Shown one piece after another: positions 50,776 to 61,363 of a DNA stretch of 64,000 bases. Both the position numbers and the translations under genes were made by a program. This DNA is from Nocardioides hwasunensis (GTDB taxonomy: Bacteria; Actinomycetota; Actinomycetes; Propionibacteriales; Nocardioidaceae). The DNA lies in NCBI RefSeq assembly GCF_014779665.1, contig NZ_JACXYY010000007.1:62001-126000 (forward strand). The letters run 5' to 3'. The notes under the pieces were generated by a model. The model ran no database searches. It was given only the letters and a program-made list of their open reading frames with translations, and was not told the origin of the DNA. Each line of letters opens with the position of its first letter. The first letter of the stretch is position 1.

Positions 50776-51756
50776 TCAGCGCTTCTTCTTGCTCTTGGTG
50801 CGCTGGGCCTTGGTCTGACGCTGCGGCTGCACACGCGTCTGCGACTGCTCGGCGCGCTTCGCCTCTGCCTCGGCTGCGATGCGCTCCTCCTCGAGCTGGG
50901 CCGGCGTCTTCAGGCCCTTCTTCTCCGCCTTCGCACGGTCCCGCTGCTCCTTGGCCTCCGCGGCCGGCGTGCCGGGAGCAGGGTTGTTGCGGATCACGTA
51001 GAACTGCTGGCACATGGTCCAGAGGTTGGAGACCGTCCAGTAGACGAGCACGCCGATCGGGAAGGCGACACCACCCACGGCGAAGACCACGGGAAGCACG
51101 TAGAGCAGCATCTTCTGCTGCTGCGCATAGGGGCCGGACAGCGCGTCAGCCGGCATGTTCTTGCTCATCAGCTGTCGCTGCGTGAGGAACGTCGTGGCCG
51201 TCATACCCAGCACGAGGATCGCGGCCACGACCATGATGCCGACCTGACCATCGGCGTTGAGGAACGTGCCCGAGACCGGGATGCGGTCGAACAGGCTGGC
51301 CTGCCCGAACTGCTTGGCCAGACCCTCGTCGAGGAAGCCGTGCGCCTTCTCCTTCCGTGCCGCCTGGTCGAGCATGCGGAAGAGCGCCAGGAAGATCGGC
51401 ATCTGCAGCAGGATCGGCAGGCACGAGGCGAACGGGTTGGTACCCGAGTCCTTGTAGAGCTTCATCGTCTCCTGGGCGAGCTTCTCCCGATCATGCCCGT
51501 ACTTCTTCTGCAGCTCGCGCACCTTGGGCTGGATCAGCTGCATGTTGCGGCTCGACTTGATCTGCTTCACGAACAGCGGGATGAGCGCCGTGCGGATGAC
51601 CAGCGTCAGTCCGACGATCGAGAGCACCCAGGTGAGGCCACCAGCGGGGTCCATGAAGGTGGACAGCGCCCTGTGGAAGCCCACCAGGACGAACGACACC
51701 GCGTAGTAGAGCGGCGTCATGATCGCCCCACCGATGGTTCCGAAGAAGTCGAGCAC
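50776..51756 (-). CDS. yidC: Membrane protein insertase YidC/Oxa1
   Basis: This 326-residue insertase has five predicted membrane segments and no large periplasmic domain, as in Gram-positives. The N-terminal helix carries MLDFFGTIGGAIMTPLYYAV. A cytoplasmic loop has the helical hairpin SSRNMQLIQPKVRELQKKYGHDREKLAQETMKLYKDSG. Then come helices with PILLQMPIFLALFRML and VGGVAFPIGVLVYWTVSNLWTM. A long basic C-terminal tail ends KKKR, which binds ribosomes. It inserts membrane proteins alone or with SecYEG. The GTG at 51756 abuts the yidD stop. Confidence 0.96.
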   Translation of the reverse strand: MLDFFGTIGGAIMTPLYYAVSFVLVGFHRALSTFMDPAGGLTWVLSIVGLTLVIRTALIPLFVKQIKSSRNMQLIQPKVRELQKKYGHDREKLAQETMKLYKDSGTNPFASCLPILLQMPIFLALFRMLDQAARKEKAHGFLDEGLAKQFGQASLFDRIPVSGTFLNADGQVGIMVVAAILVLGMTATTFLTQRQLMSKNMPADALSGPYAQQQKMLLYVLPVVFAVGGVAFPIGVLVYWTVSNLWTMCQQFYVIRNNPAPGTPAAEAKEQRDRAKAEKKGLKTPAQLEEERIAAEAEAKRAEQSQTRVQPQRQTKAQRTKSKKKR

Positions 51757-52011
51757 TCATGCTCCTCGAGTTGCAGGTGACTCCGCAGCCGGCGTGGCGC
51801 GGGAGGGAACGGGGTCGTACCCGCCGGCGGCCCACGGATGGCACCGGGAGATACGGCGTACGGAAAGCCAGGTGCCTCGCACCGCACCGTGCTCGGTGAC
51901 GGCCTCGAGCGCGTACGCCGAGCAGCTCGGGTAGTAGCGGCACACCTGGCCGTAGAGCGGGCTGATCGCGAACCGCCATGCCCGGATGAAGCCGATGAGG
52001 AGGTGCTTCAT
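51757..52011 (-). CDS. yidD: Membrane protein insertion efficiency factor YidD
   Basis: This small 84-residue amphipathic protein has the family core RFAISPLYGQVCRYYPSCSAYALEAV, HGAVRGTWLSVRRISRCHPWAAGGYDPVP. The two conserved Cys are in CRYYPSCS and a third is in SRCHPW. It assists YidC-dependent insertion. The ATG overlaps the rnpA stop by 4 bases and its stop abuts the yidC start, so it is translationally coupled on both sides. Length is normal. Confidence 0.95.
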   Translation of the reverse strand: MKHLLIGFIRAWRFAISPLYGQVCRYYPSCSAYALEAVTEHGAVRGTWLSVRRISRCHPWAAGGYDPVPSRATPAAESPATRGA

Positions 52012-52361
52012 GCCGGGATCACCTTCGACAGGCTACGTGCCAGGTCGGAGCCGAGGTCGGCGTACGACGCCTCGGCCGCCGGCGGGAGGGCGCGGACCAC
52101 GAGTGCAGCACGACCCGGGAGCGCCTCCAGTGTCAGGAGGTGTTCCCGGGTCAGGTGTCGCAGTCGCCGCTTGACGCGGTTGCGCGTCGCGGCGTCGCCC
52201 ACCGCCTTGCTCACCGTGAACCCCACCCTCGCGGGGCCGGACGGCACCTCGGCGTCCACCCAGAGGTGGACGACCATCGTCGAGGAGCCGGCACGTCGCC
52301 CGCTGCGAACAGTGCGACGGAAACCGTCGCTGTCGGTCAGGCGGTGGGCAGCGGAGAGCAC
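52008..52361 (-). CDS. rnpA: Ribonuclease P protein component
   Basis: This basic protein of about 117 residues binds the RNase P RNA (rnpB), which is not in the window. Motifs are the N-terminal HRLTDSDGFRRTVRSGRRAG, VGFTVSKAVGDAATRNRVKRRLRHLTREH with the RNRVKRRLR core, and a C-terminal ALVVRALP strand. RNase P matures tRNA 5' ends. The GTG at 52361 is chosen within a longer open frame. It lies 23 bases after rpmH and overlaps yidD by 4 bases. Confidence 0.95.
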   Translation of the reverse strand: MLSAAHRLTDSDGFRRTVRSGRRAGSSTMVVHLWVDAEVPSGPARVGFTVSKAVGDAATRNRVKRRLRHLTREHLLTLEALPGRAALVVRALPPAAEASYADLGSDLARSLSKVIPA

Positions 52362-52384
52362 GGCGGACGCCGTGAGCCCTGGCC

Positions 52385-52522
52385 TCAGACGGCCAGGCTC
52401 TTGCGGCCCTTGCGTCGACGGCTCGACAGGATCGAGCGACCGGCACGGGTCCGCATGCGCAGACGGAAGCCGTGCACCTTGTGACGGCGACGGTTGTTCG
52501 GCTGGAAGGTGCGCTTGCTCAC
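52385..52522 (-). CDS. rpmH: 50S ribosomal protein L34
   Basis: This 45-residue basic protein begins [44 protein letters not shown], the classic L34 sequence. It is the first gene of the rpmH-rnpA-yidD-yidC-jag-rsmG-parA-parB operon and diverges from dnaA. The GTG at 52522 has GGAGAAA upstream. A -35/-10 pair at 52701-52706 and 52677-52682 is the likely promoter. Confidence 0.97.
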   Translation of the reverse strand: MSKRTFQPNNRRRHKVHGFRLRMRTRAGRSILSSRRRKGRKSLAV

Positions 52523-52676
52523 GGGTATTTCTCCGAAGGTCTCGAGGGATGTCCACTCCACGCGCGGACAGTGCACGCCTCAGGTTCAGGCAACTTCGGC
52601 CGGCACCGCCCACCCACGAGGCCGCCGGTGGCGAATCGTGGACATGCGGCACCCGTCGACACGGAGTGACCGGCCA

Positions 52677-52706
52677 ACGGTACGTGGAGGAGAAAGTGGG
52701 GGTCAA
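52677..52706 (-). promoter_or_regulatory. Probable rpmH operon promoter
   Basis: On the minus strand TTGACC (52701-52706), an 18-nt spacer and TACCGT (52677-52682) form a good sigma-70-type promoter. The leader would be about 145 nt before rpmH. Confidence 0.6.
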
Positions 52707-52734
52707 ACCCACGACCACACCCTACCCGCCTCCC

Positions 52735-52981
52735 TGTGGATGACGGCTTGCCGGACGCCTCCCGTGGTTGTTACGTTCCACCCCTCCACGGTCCGTCGAG
52801 AACACGGTTCGGCTCGAGGCCACCCGGGTGGGTGGAACATCTCGCAGAGGGCACGATCATTGCTCTGACCTGCGCAGACATCGAACGGATCACAGGTCGA
52901 CGGCGACGCGGAGTGCCCGTTCCAGATGATCGGGCCGGGCAACTCACAGCTTGTGGACAACTCTGTGGACGGGGTTCGGGC
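52735..52981 (+). promoter_or_regulatory. dnaA upstream region: promoter and DnaA boxes
   Basis: The 507-base gap 52523-53029 holds TTGCCG (52748-52753), an 18-nt spacer and TACGTT (52772-52777), a plausible dnaA promoter. DnaA-box-like sequences are TGTGGATGA (52735-52743), the perfect TTGTGGACAA (52951-52960) and TGTGGACGG (52964-52972). GTTCCACCC (52775-52783) is mirrored by GGGTGGAAC (52830-52838), a spaced 9-bp dyad overlapping the promoter. Autoregulation by DnaA is the simplest reading. Confidence 0.55.
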
Positions 52982-53029
52982 ACCTGCTCGGGAACTCCCA
53001 CATCAAGGTGAACGACGAAGGCGGTCCGC

Positions 53030-54466
53030 GTGGACGACCAGCAGGTAGATCTCGGGACGGCGTGGCAGCAGATCGTCGAGGACCTCCAGCCCAACCAGCG
53101 GGCCTGGTTGCGACCCAGCGTCCCGATGACGGTCCACGAGAACACCGCGATCATCGCGGTCCCCAACGACTTCACCCGCAACCAGCTCGAGGGCCGGCTG
53201 CGCAACCACATCGAGGACGCGCTCAGCGAGTCCTTCGGGCGCGAGATCCGGATGCTCGTCACCGTGAACCCCGCCCTCGACGACAGCGACGCCGCCCCGG
53301 TCGATGAGTCGACAGATCGATCTGACGCTTTGTCGACAATTGATCGGTCCTACGACGCTGCGCCGGCGGACGCAGCCGAGCCACACGAGCCGATGGCCAC
53401 CTCGAGCGAGCGACGCCCCTCGGCCCTCGAGACCCGCCTCAACCCCAAGTACACCTTCGAGACGTTCGTCATCGGCTCGTCCAACCGCTTCCCCCACGCG
53501 GCCGCCGTCGCCGTCGCCGAGGCTCCCGGCAAGGCGTACAACCCCCTCCTCGTCTACGGCGAGTCCGGACTGGGCAAGACCCACCTGCTGCACGCGATCG
53601 GCCACTACGTCCGCAGCCTCTACAGCAACGCCAAGGTGCGCTACGTCTCCTCGGAGGAGTTCACCAACGAGTTCATCAACGCGATCCGCGACGACCGGCA
53701 GGACCGGTTCAAGCGGCGCTACCGCGACGTCGACGTGCTGCTGATCGACGACATCCAGTTCCTGGAGGGCAAGACCCAGACGCAGGAGGAGTTCTTCCAC
53801 ACGTTCAACACCCTCCACAACGCCAACAAGCAGATCGTGCTGACCTCCGACCGCGCGCCCAAGCGCCTCGAGGCGCTCGAGGATCGGCTGCGCAACCGGT
53901 TCGAGTGGGGCCTCATCACCGACGTGCAGCCGCCCGACCTCGAGACCCGCATCGCGATCCTGCGCAAGAAGGCGGCGATGGACCGCCTCACCGCGCCGCC
54001 GGACGTCCTGGAGTTCATCGCCTCCAAGATCCAGACCAACATCCGCGAGCTCGAGGGCGCCCTCATCCGGGTCACGGCCTTCGCGAACCTCAACCGCCAG
54101 GAGGTCGACATGACCCTGGCCGAGATCGTCTTGAAGGACCTGATCCCCGAGGGTGGCGAGCCGGAGATCACCCACGCGCTGATCATCGCCCAGACCGCCG
54201 CCTACTTCGGGGTCTCGCTCGAGGACCTCACCGGCCCCTCGCGTGGTCGACACCTGGTCATGGCGCGCCAGATCGGCATGTACCTCTGCCGCGAGCTGAC
54301 CAGCATGTCGCTGCCCCAGATCGGCCGCGAGTTCGGCGGGCGCGACCACACCACGGTGATGTACGCCGACCGCAAGATCCGCCAGCTGCTCGCCGAGCGT
54401 CGCGCCGTCTTCAACCAGGTCAGCGAGCTCACCAACCGCGTGAAGATGCAGGCCCGCCAGTCCTGA
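53030..54466 (+). CDS. dnaA: Chromosomal replication initiator protein DnaA
   Basis: This 478-residue initiator has domain I at about residues 1-85 ([25 protein letters not shown]...). A short variable domain II (about 86-140) is partly encoded by a sequence also found at 47073-47110. The AAA+ domain has Walker [10 protein letters not shown] (about 179-187) and LLIDDIQFL. Domain IV, the DNA-binding helix, has [23 protein letters not shown]. It melts oriC and recruits DnaB. The GTG at 53030 is chosen by position after the boxes; the closest upstream GTG is out of frame. Domain II is short for an actinobacterium. Confidence 0.98.
   Translation: MDDQQVDLGTAWQQIVEDLQPNQRAWLRPSVPMTVHENTAIIAVPNDFTRNQLEGRLRNHIEDALSESFGREIRMLVTVNPALDDSDAAPVDESTDRSDALSTIDRSYDAAPADAAEPHEPMATSSERRPSALETRLNPKYTFETFVIGSSNRFPHAAAVAVAEAPGKAYNPLLVYGESGLGKTHLLHAIGHYVRSLYSNAKVRYVSSEEFTNEFINAIRDDRQDRFKRRYRDVDVLLIDDIQFLEGKTQTQEEFFHTFNTLHNANKQIVLTSDRAPKRLEALEDRLRNRFEWGLITDVQPPDLETRIAILRKKAAMDRLTAPPDVLEFIASKIQTNIRELEGALIRVTAFANLNRQEVDMTLAEIVLKDLIPEGGEPEITHALIIAQTAAYFGVSLEDLTGPSRGRHLVMARQIGMYLCRELTSMSLPQIGREFGGRDHTTVMYADRKIRQLLAERRAVFNQVSELTNRVKMQARQS
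53301..53338. repeat. Copy B of the 38-bp sequence, inside dnaA domain II
   Basis: The copy encodes [14 protein letters not shown] in the variable linker domain of DnaA. It matches 47073-47110 at 32/38 positions and ends in the same 12-mer GCTTTGTCGACA seen upstream of dnaB. The low-constraint linker could tolerate an inserted repeat. Confidence 0.75.
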
Positions 54467-54863
54467 CCCGGAATCGGCGAGCAACGCGGACGTGTGGACA
54501 ACATGTGATTCGGTCCCGGAGTTCATCCCCAGCCCCTGTGGACACCTCGGGACGAACCACACGGACGCTCGCGCCCTCCACATCACGCGCCCAGTTGACC
54601 TCGTTCGCTCCCCACATGTCATGCACAGGGCTTCATCCCTCTGACCTGCGCAAACACCGGTCGTCCACAGTTTCCACCGACCCTACGACGACTATGAACC
54701 TCAAGACTGGTCCCCTCACCCACCAACATCGAACCGAGCCCTGTCTGGGGACAACCCTGCCGGACGCTCCCGTGCCCGTGGCAGGATGCACTTCCCACGC
54801 GCGTGCGTGCGGCTCACGCCTGCCCGCTCGTCGCTCGCCCCGCCCCTCGTCGAGGAGACCCTT
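54467..54863. other. oriC: Probable oriC (dnaA-dnaN intergenic region)
   Basis: This 397-base region holds TGTGGACAA (54493-54501, perfect minus-strand TTGTCCACA), TGTGGACAC (54537-54545), TCATGCACA (54619-54627) and TCGTCCACA (54661-54669). The region is moderately G+C-rich with no long AT-rich unwinding element obvious. Only one box is a perfect 9-mer, so the origin is sparse compared with Streptomyces. Position between dnaA and dnaN is the main evidence. No gene is visible; a dnaN promoter should lie near the end. Confidence 0.75.
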
Positions 54864-55997
54864 GTGAAGTTCCGCGTCGAACGCGACGTCTTCGCCGATG
54901 CCGTTGCCTGGGCTGCCCGCAGCCTCCCGGTCCGCCCGAGCTCCCCCGTCCTGGCCGGGTTGCTCATCGAGGCGAGCGACGCCGGCCTCATGCTCTCGAC
55001 CTTCGACTACGAGACGTCCGCCCGCGCGACCCTCACCGCCGAGGTCAACGACGAGGGCAAGGCACTCGTCAGCGGTCGCCTGCTCTCCGACATCTGCCGG
55101 AGCCTCCCGGCCAAGCCGGTCGAGCTCACCCTCGAGGGTCCTCGTGTCTCGCTGACCTGCGGTTCGGCCCGCTTCAGCCTGCAGACGATGCCGGTCGCCG
55201 ACTACCCCACGCTCCCCGAGATGCCCTCGGCCACCGGCACCGTCTCCAGCGCCGACTTCGCCCACGCAGTGGCGCAGGCCGTCACGGCCGCCGGACGCGA
55301 CGACATGCTTCCCGTCCTCACCGGTGTCCGCATCGAGATCGACGGCTCCACGATGGCGCTGCTCGCCACCGACCGCTTCCGTCTCTCGCACCGCGAGCTG
55401 ACCTGGAACCCGCAGTCGCCCGACGAGTCCGTCGCCGCGCTGGTCCCCGCCAAGGTGCTCGGCGACACCGCCAAGTCCCTGACCTCCGGCGCCGAGGTCA
55501 CGATCGCGCTCGCCGCGAGCGGCGCCGGCGAGGGCCTGATCGGCTTCGAGGGCACCGGCCTCGGCGGCGTACGTCGCACCACGACCCGGCTGCTCGACGG
55601 CGAGTTCCCCAAGGTCCGCTCGCTCTTCCCGGCCGAGCACCTCACCGTCGCCAAGGTCAACAAGGCCGAGCTCATCGAGACCGTCAAGCGCGTCGCCCTC
55701 GTCGCCGAGCGCAACACCGCGGTGCAGATGAAGTTCGGCGAGGACCAGATCGTGCTCGACGCCGGTTCCGGCGACGAGGCGATGGCGACCGAGGCGGTCG
55801 ACGCCGACATCAACGGCGACGACCTCACCACCGGCTTCAACCCGCAGTTCCTGCTCGACGGTCTCACCGCCATCGACGGGGAGTTCGTCGACCTCGCCTT
55901 CACCCAGGCGACCAAGCCGGTCGTGATCTCCGGGACCGACGCGGACGACACCGGCTCCTTCCGCTACCTGCTGATGCCGCGCCGCCTGCTCTCCTGA
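54864..55997 (+). CDS. dnaN: DNA polymerase III beta subunit (sliding clamp)
   Basis: This 377-residue clamp has three repeated domains forming half of the ring. Domain 1 opens VKFRVERDVFADAVAWAARSLPVRPSSPVLAGLLIEA. Domain 2 is around SSADFAHAVAQAVTAAGRDDMLPVLTGVRIEI, and domain 3 ends DTGSFRYLLMPRRL, the family C-terminus. The ring holds polymerase III on DNA. The GTG at 54864 has GAGGAGACC 8 nt upstream. It is followed by a REP-like hairpin. Confidence 0.97.
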   Translation: MKFRVERDVFADAVAWAARSLPVRPSSPVLAGLLIEASDAGLMLSTFDYETSARATLTAEVNDEGKALVSGRLLSDICRSLPAKPVELTLEGPRVSLTCGSARFSLQTMPVADYPTLPEMPSATGTVSSADFAHAVAQAVTAAGRDDMLPVLTGVRIEIDGSTMALLATDRFRLSHRELTWNPQSPDESVAALVPAKVLGDTAKSLTSGAEVTIALAASGAGEGLIGFEGTGLGGVRRTTTRLLDGEFPKVRSLFPAEHLTVAKVNKAELIETVKRVALVAERNTAVQMKFGEDQIVLDAGSGDEAMATEAVDADINGDDLTTGFNPQFLLDGLTAIDGEFVDLAFTQATKPVVISGTDADDTGSFRYLLMPRRLLS

Positions 55998-56013
55998 CCA
56001 CGAGCCGCCCCCG

Positions 56014-56050
56014 GTGGTTGAGGTGCGAGCGAAGCGAGCCTCGAGACCAC
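56014..56050. repeat. REP-like hairpin between dnaN and gnd
   Basis: GGTGGTTGAGGTGCGAGC followed by GAAGCGAGCCTCGAGACCAC folds on itself: GTGGTTGAGG pairs imperfectly with CCTCGAGACCAC. I recall near-identical stretches (gtggttgaggtgcgagcg...cctcgaaaccac) as repetitive elements in actinobacterial genomes. No second copy is in this window. Confidence 0.55.
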
Positions 56051-56139
56051 GGACCAACGGGTCCCGACACGCCTGACGCGCGCTCAACCTCCTGCGCTGC
56101 GCCGTGTGCTCCTGCGTCGTGCACGGCTAGGCTCACGAC

Positions 56140-57114
56140 ATGGACATCGGACTCATCGGCCTGGGCAAGATGGGCGGCAACATGCGCGAGCGCATGCGTC
56201 GTGCCGGACACACGGTGGTCGGCTTCGACCGCAATCCCGAGGTGAGCGACGTCGACTCGCTCGCGGCACTCGTCGAGGCGCTGCCCAGCCCCAAGGTGGT
56301 CTGGGTGATGGTCCCCGCCGGGGAGCCGACCAAGGCGACGGTCGCGGAGCTCTCCGACCTGCTCGGTGAGGGCGACGTGATCGTCGACGGCGGCAACTCG
56401 CGCTGGACCGACGACCTCGCCAACGCCGAGATGCTGGCGCCGAAGAAGATCGGCTACGTCGACTGCGGCGTCTCCGGCGGGGTGTGGGGCCTGGAGAACG
56501 GCTACGCCCTGATGTACGGCGGCGACCCCGACGACATCGCCAAGGTCCAGCCCGCCTTCGACGCCCTCAAGCCCGAGGGCGACTTCGGCTCCGTCCACGC
56601 GGGCAAGGTGGGGGCCGGGCACTTCTCCAAGATGGTCCACAACGGCATCGAGTACGCCATGATGCAGGCCTACGCCGAGGGCTGGGAGCTGCTCGAGAAG
56701 GTCGACCTCACCGACAACGTGACCGAGGTCTTCCGCTCGTGGCGCGAGGGCACCGTCATCCGGTCGTGGCTGCTCGACCTGATGGTCGACGCCCTCGACG
56801 ACGACCCCGGCCTGGACAAGATCGCGGGCTACGCCGAGGACTCCGGCGAGGGCCGGTGGACGGTCGAGGCCGGCATCGACAACGCCGTCGCGACACCGGC
56901 GATCACGGCCGCCCTCTACGCCCGCTTCGTCTCGCGGCAGGACGACTCGCCGACCATGAAGGCGATCGCCGCGATGCGCAACCAGTTCGGTGGCCACGCG
57001 GTCCGCTCGGCAGCGCCCAAGGGCGGCGACGCCGAGGGCACCTCCGGCGCCGAGCAGTCCGAGGCCGCCAGGAAGGCCGGCGCCGGCAGCGCCCAGGAGC
57101 ATGGCGAGAGCTAG
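56140..57114 (+). CDS. gnd: 6-phosphogluconate dehydrogenase (decarboxylating), short actinobacterial type
   Basis: This 324-residue enzyme makes ribulose-5-phosphate and NAD(P)H in the pentose phosphate pathway. GLIGLGKMGGNMRERM opens the Rossmann fold. VDGGNSRWTDD, the VDCGVSGGVWGLENG stretch and KMVHNGIEYAMMQAYAEGWELL hold the substrate and catalytic Lys. The shorter length is that of NAD-preferring GndA-type enzymes. TAGGCT (56128-56133) lies 6 nt before the ATG, so it is probably leaderless and independent of dnaN. The gene abuts recF. Confidence 0.93.
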   Translation: MDIGLIGLGKMGGNMRERMRRAGHTVVGFDRNPEVSDVDSLAALVEALPSPKVVWVMVPAGEPTKATVAELSDLLGEGDVIVDGGNSRWTDDLANAEMLAPKKIGYVDCGVSGGVWGLENGYALMYGGDPDDIAKVQPAFDALKPEGDFGSVHAGKVGAGHFSKMVHNGIEYAMMQAYAEGWELLEKVDLTDNVTEVFRSWREGTVIRSWLLDLMVDALDDDPGLDKIAGYAEDSGEGRWTVEAGIDNAVATPAITAALYARFVSRQDDSPTMKAIAAMRNQFGGHAVRSAAPKGGDAEGTSGAEQSEAARKAGAGSAQEHGES

Positions 57115-58248
57115 TTGCACGTCGCGCACCTGACCCTCCACGACTTCCGCTCCTACACCGACATCGACGTCGCCCTGGAGCCGGGGGCCACAGCGTTCAT
57201 CGGCCGCAACGGGCAGGGCAAGACCAACCTGGTCGAGGCCATCGACTACCTGTCGCGACTCTCGTCCCACCGGGTCGCCTCCGACGCCCCGCTCGTGCGT
57301 GCCGGGGCCGACCAGGCGATCGTGCGCGCGTCGGTGGTCAAGGAGGGACGCTCGGCGCTCATCGAGGTCGAGCTCAACCCGGGTCGCGCCAACCGCGCGC
57401 GGATCAACCGGTCTCCGGTCCCGCGCCCGCGGGAGATCATCGGCCTGGTGCGCACGGTGGTCTTCGCCCCCGACGACCTCACGCTCGTGAAGGGCGACCC
57501 GTCGGACCGGCGCAAGCTCCTCGACGACCTGCTGATGCTGCGAGCACCGCGGTTCGCCGGCGTCCGGTCCGACTACGACCGGATCCTCAAGCAGCGCAAC
57601 AGCCTGCTCAAGACAGCCGGGGTCGCGCGCGGCTCCTCGCGCGACGCGGCGATGGCGACCCTCGAGATCTGGGACGACAACCTGGCGCGGGTCGGCGCGG
57701 AGCTGCTCGGCGCGCGCCTGCGGCTCGTCGACGACCTCCGGCCCTATCTCGGCAAGGCCTACGAGGCCGTCGCCCGCGGTGCGACCCGGGACGACGCCGA
57801 CCTGGACTACAAGGCGAGCATCGAGGTCGCCTCGACCGACGAGCTGGAGAGAGCCTTGCTCGACGCGATCGCCGCGAGGCGCAAGGACGAGCTCGACCGA
57901 GGGATCTCGCTCGTCGGCCCGCACCGCGACGAGCTGCTCCTGACCCTCGGCAGCCCCGACCTCCGGCTCCCGGTCAAGGGCTACGCCTCCCACGGGGAGT
58001 CGTGGTCGTTCGCGCTCGCGCTGCGGCTGGCGTCGTACGACCTGCTGCGCGCCGACGGCGACGACCCGATCCTGGTCCTCGACGACGTCTTCGCCGAGCT
58101 CGACACCGAACGACGGGCCCAGCTCGCCGAGCTGGTGGCCGGCGCCGAGCAGGTGCTGGTCACCGCGGCGGTCGCGGCCGACGTGCCGGCCTCGCTCCAG
58201 GGCGTGCGCTACCAGGTCGCGGACGGTCGGGTGACCCGTGACGGGTGA
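57115..58248 (+). CDS. recF: DNA replication and repair protein RecF
   Basis: This 377-residue SMC-like ATPase has Walker [20 protein letters not shown] (about residues 23-41). The region [12 protein letters not shown], the signature [20 protein letters not shown] and the Walker [13 protein letters not shown] follow. It acts with RecO/RecR to load RecA at gaps. The TTG at 57115 directly follows the gnd TAG, so translation may be coupled. TTG is supported by [14 protein letters not shown] matching the usual RecF N-terminus. The stop overlaps DUF721 by 11 bases. Confidence 0.96.
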   Translation: MHVAHLTLHDFRSYTDIDVALEPGATAFIGRNGQGKTNLVEAIDYLSRLSSHRVASDAPLVRAGADQAIVRASVVKEGRSALIEVELNPGRANRARINRSPVPRPREIIGLVRTVVFAPDDLTLVKGDPSDRRKLLDDLLMLRAPRFAGVRSDYDRILKQRNSLLKTAGVARGSSRDAAMATLEIWDDNLARVGAELLGARLRLVDDLRPYLGKAYEAVARGATRDDADLDYKASIEVASTDELERALLDAIAARRKDELDRGISLVGPHRDELLLTLGSPDLRLPVKGYASHGESWSFALALRLASYDLLRADGDDPILVLDDVFAELDTERRAQLAELVAGAEQVLVTAAVAADVPASLQGVRYQVADGRVTRDG

Positions 58249-58804
58249 GGGCGACGAGCCCGCCACGGGCGCCGACGACGAGACACCGGACCCGGTCGAG
58301 CCCGAGCACCAGCCCGACGGCCTCGACCTCGCCCGGTCGGCAGCCCGTGCCGCCGCGGCGAGCGCCGGCACGCCGCCCGCGCGCCGGAAGGCCGCGCCCT
58401 TCCGGCGACGGACGGTCACGAAGTCGTCCGGCGCGCGCCCCGACGACCGCGACCCGCAGCTGCTCGACCAGGCCATGGGCCGCCTCGTGGCCAGCCACGG
58501 ATGGGAGCTCGACCTCAAGGTGCAGGGCGTGTTCGGTCGGTGGGCCGAGCTGGTCGGCGCGGAGGTGGCCGACCACTGCACCCCCGAGTCCTTCGCCGAC
58601 GGACGGCTGGTGGTGCGCACCGACTCGACGGCCTGGGCCACCCAGCTCAAGCTGCTCGCGCCGTCGGTCGTACGCCGCCTCAACGAGGAGCTCGGGCACG
58701 GGACGGTGACCGTGATCGAGGTGCTCGGGCCCCACCTGCCGAGCTGGACCAAGGGCAAGCTGTCGAGTCGTGACGGTCGCGGGCCGCGCGACACCTACGG
58801 CTGA
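58238..58804 (+). CDS. DUF721 family protein (DciA-like)
   Basis: This 188-residue protein overlaps recF. A disordered charged N-terminus (about 1-70) precedes a KH-like DUF721 domain: [78 protein letters not shown]. In other bacteria DciA is the DnaB helicase loader or assistant. The conserved place between recF and gyrB (Rv0004 in M. tuberculosis) agrees. The GTG is translationally coupled to recF. The activity in this organism is inferred. Confidence 0.88.
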   Translation: MTGEGDEPATGADDETPDPVEPEHQPDGLDLARSAARAAAASAGTPPARRKAAPFRRRTVTKSSGARPDDRDPQLLDQAMGRLVASHGWELDLKVQGVFGRWAELVGAEVADHCTPESFADGRLVVRTDSTAWATQLKLLAPSVVRRLNEELGHGTVTVIEVLGPHLPSWTKGKLSSRDGRGPRDTYG

Positions 58805-58988
58805 GCGCCGGACATCGTCGTCGCCAGAGGCGCGATCTGCCGATCTGGCAGCGTCGCGGACGTACGGGGCCCCATCGGACCCCCTGTTCGGCCCTGTGAA
58901 CCGGGCTCCTGCAGCCCCTGAGGCCCTCTTTTCCACAGAACGGACCCCCGCGGCCGGGTCGGTCCTTCGGTCCAGGGTCCCTGACGGC

Positions 58989-58994
58989 TAGTAT
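58989..58994 (+). promoter_or_regulatory. Probable gyrB -10 element
   Basis: TAGTAT at 58989-58994 in the 294-base gap before gyrB is the best -10 match; a -35 is weak. The mRNA would have a leader of about 98 nt. TTTCCACAG (58930-58938) upstream resembles a DnaA box. The rest of the gap shows no gene. Confidence 0.5.
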
Positions 58995-59080
58995 GGGCCC
59001 TACGAGTCGCACGTCGTGTTGCCACCGCAACCGCAGCGGCTTGACTCATGTCGAGTGCCCCGGCGAGTCGACCGGGTTGA

Positions 59081-61303
<2,223 letters not shown>

Positions 61304-61363
61304 GTCGCTAGCCGTATCTACGACCAGACCTAGACATCGATAGAACGCAGGAGAGAACACCAG

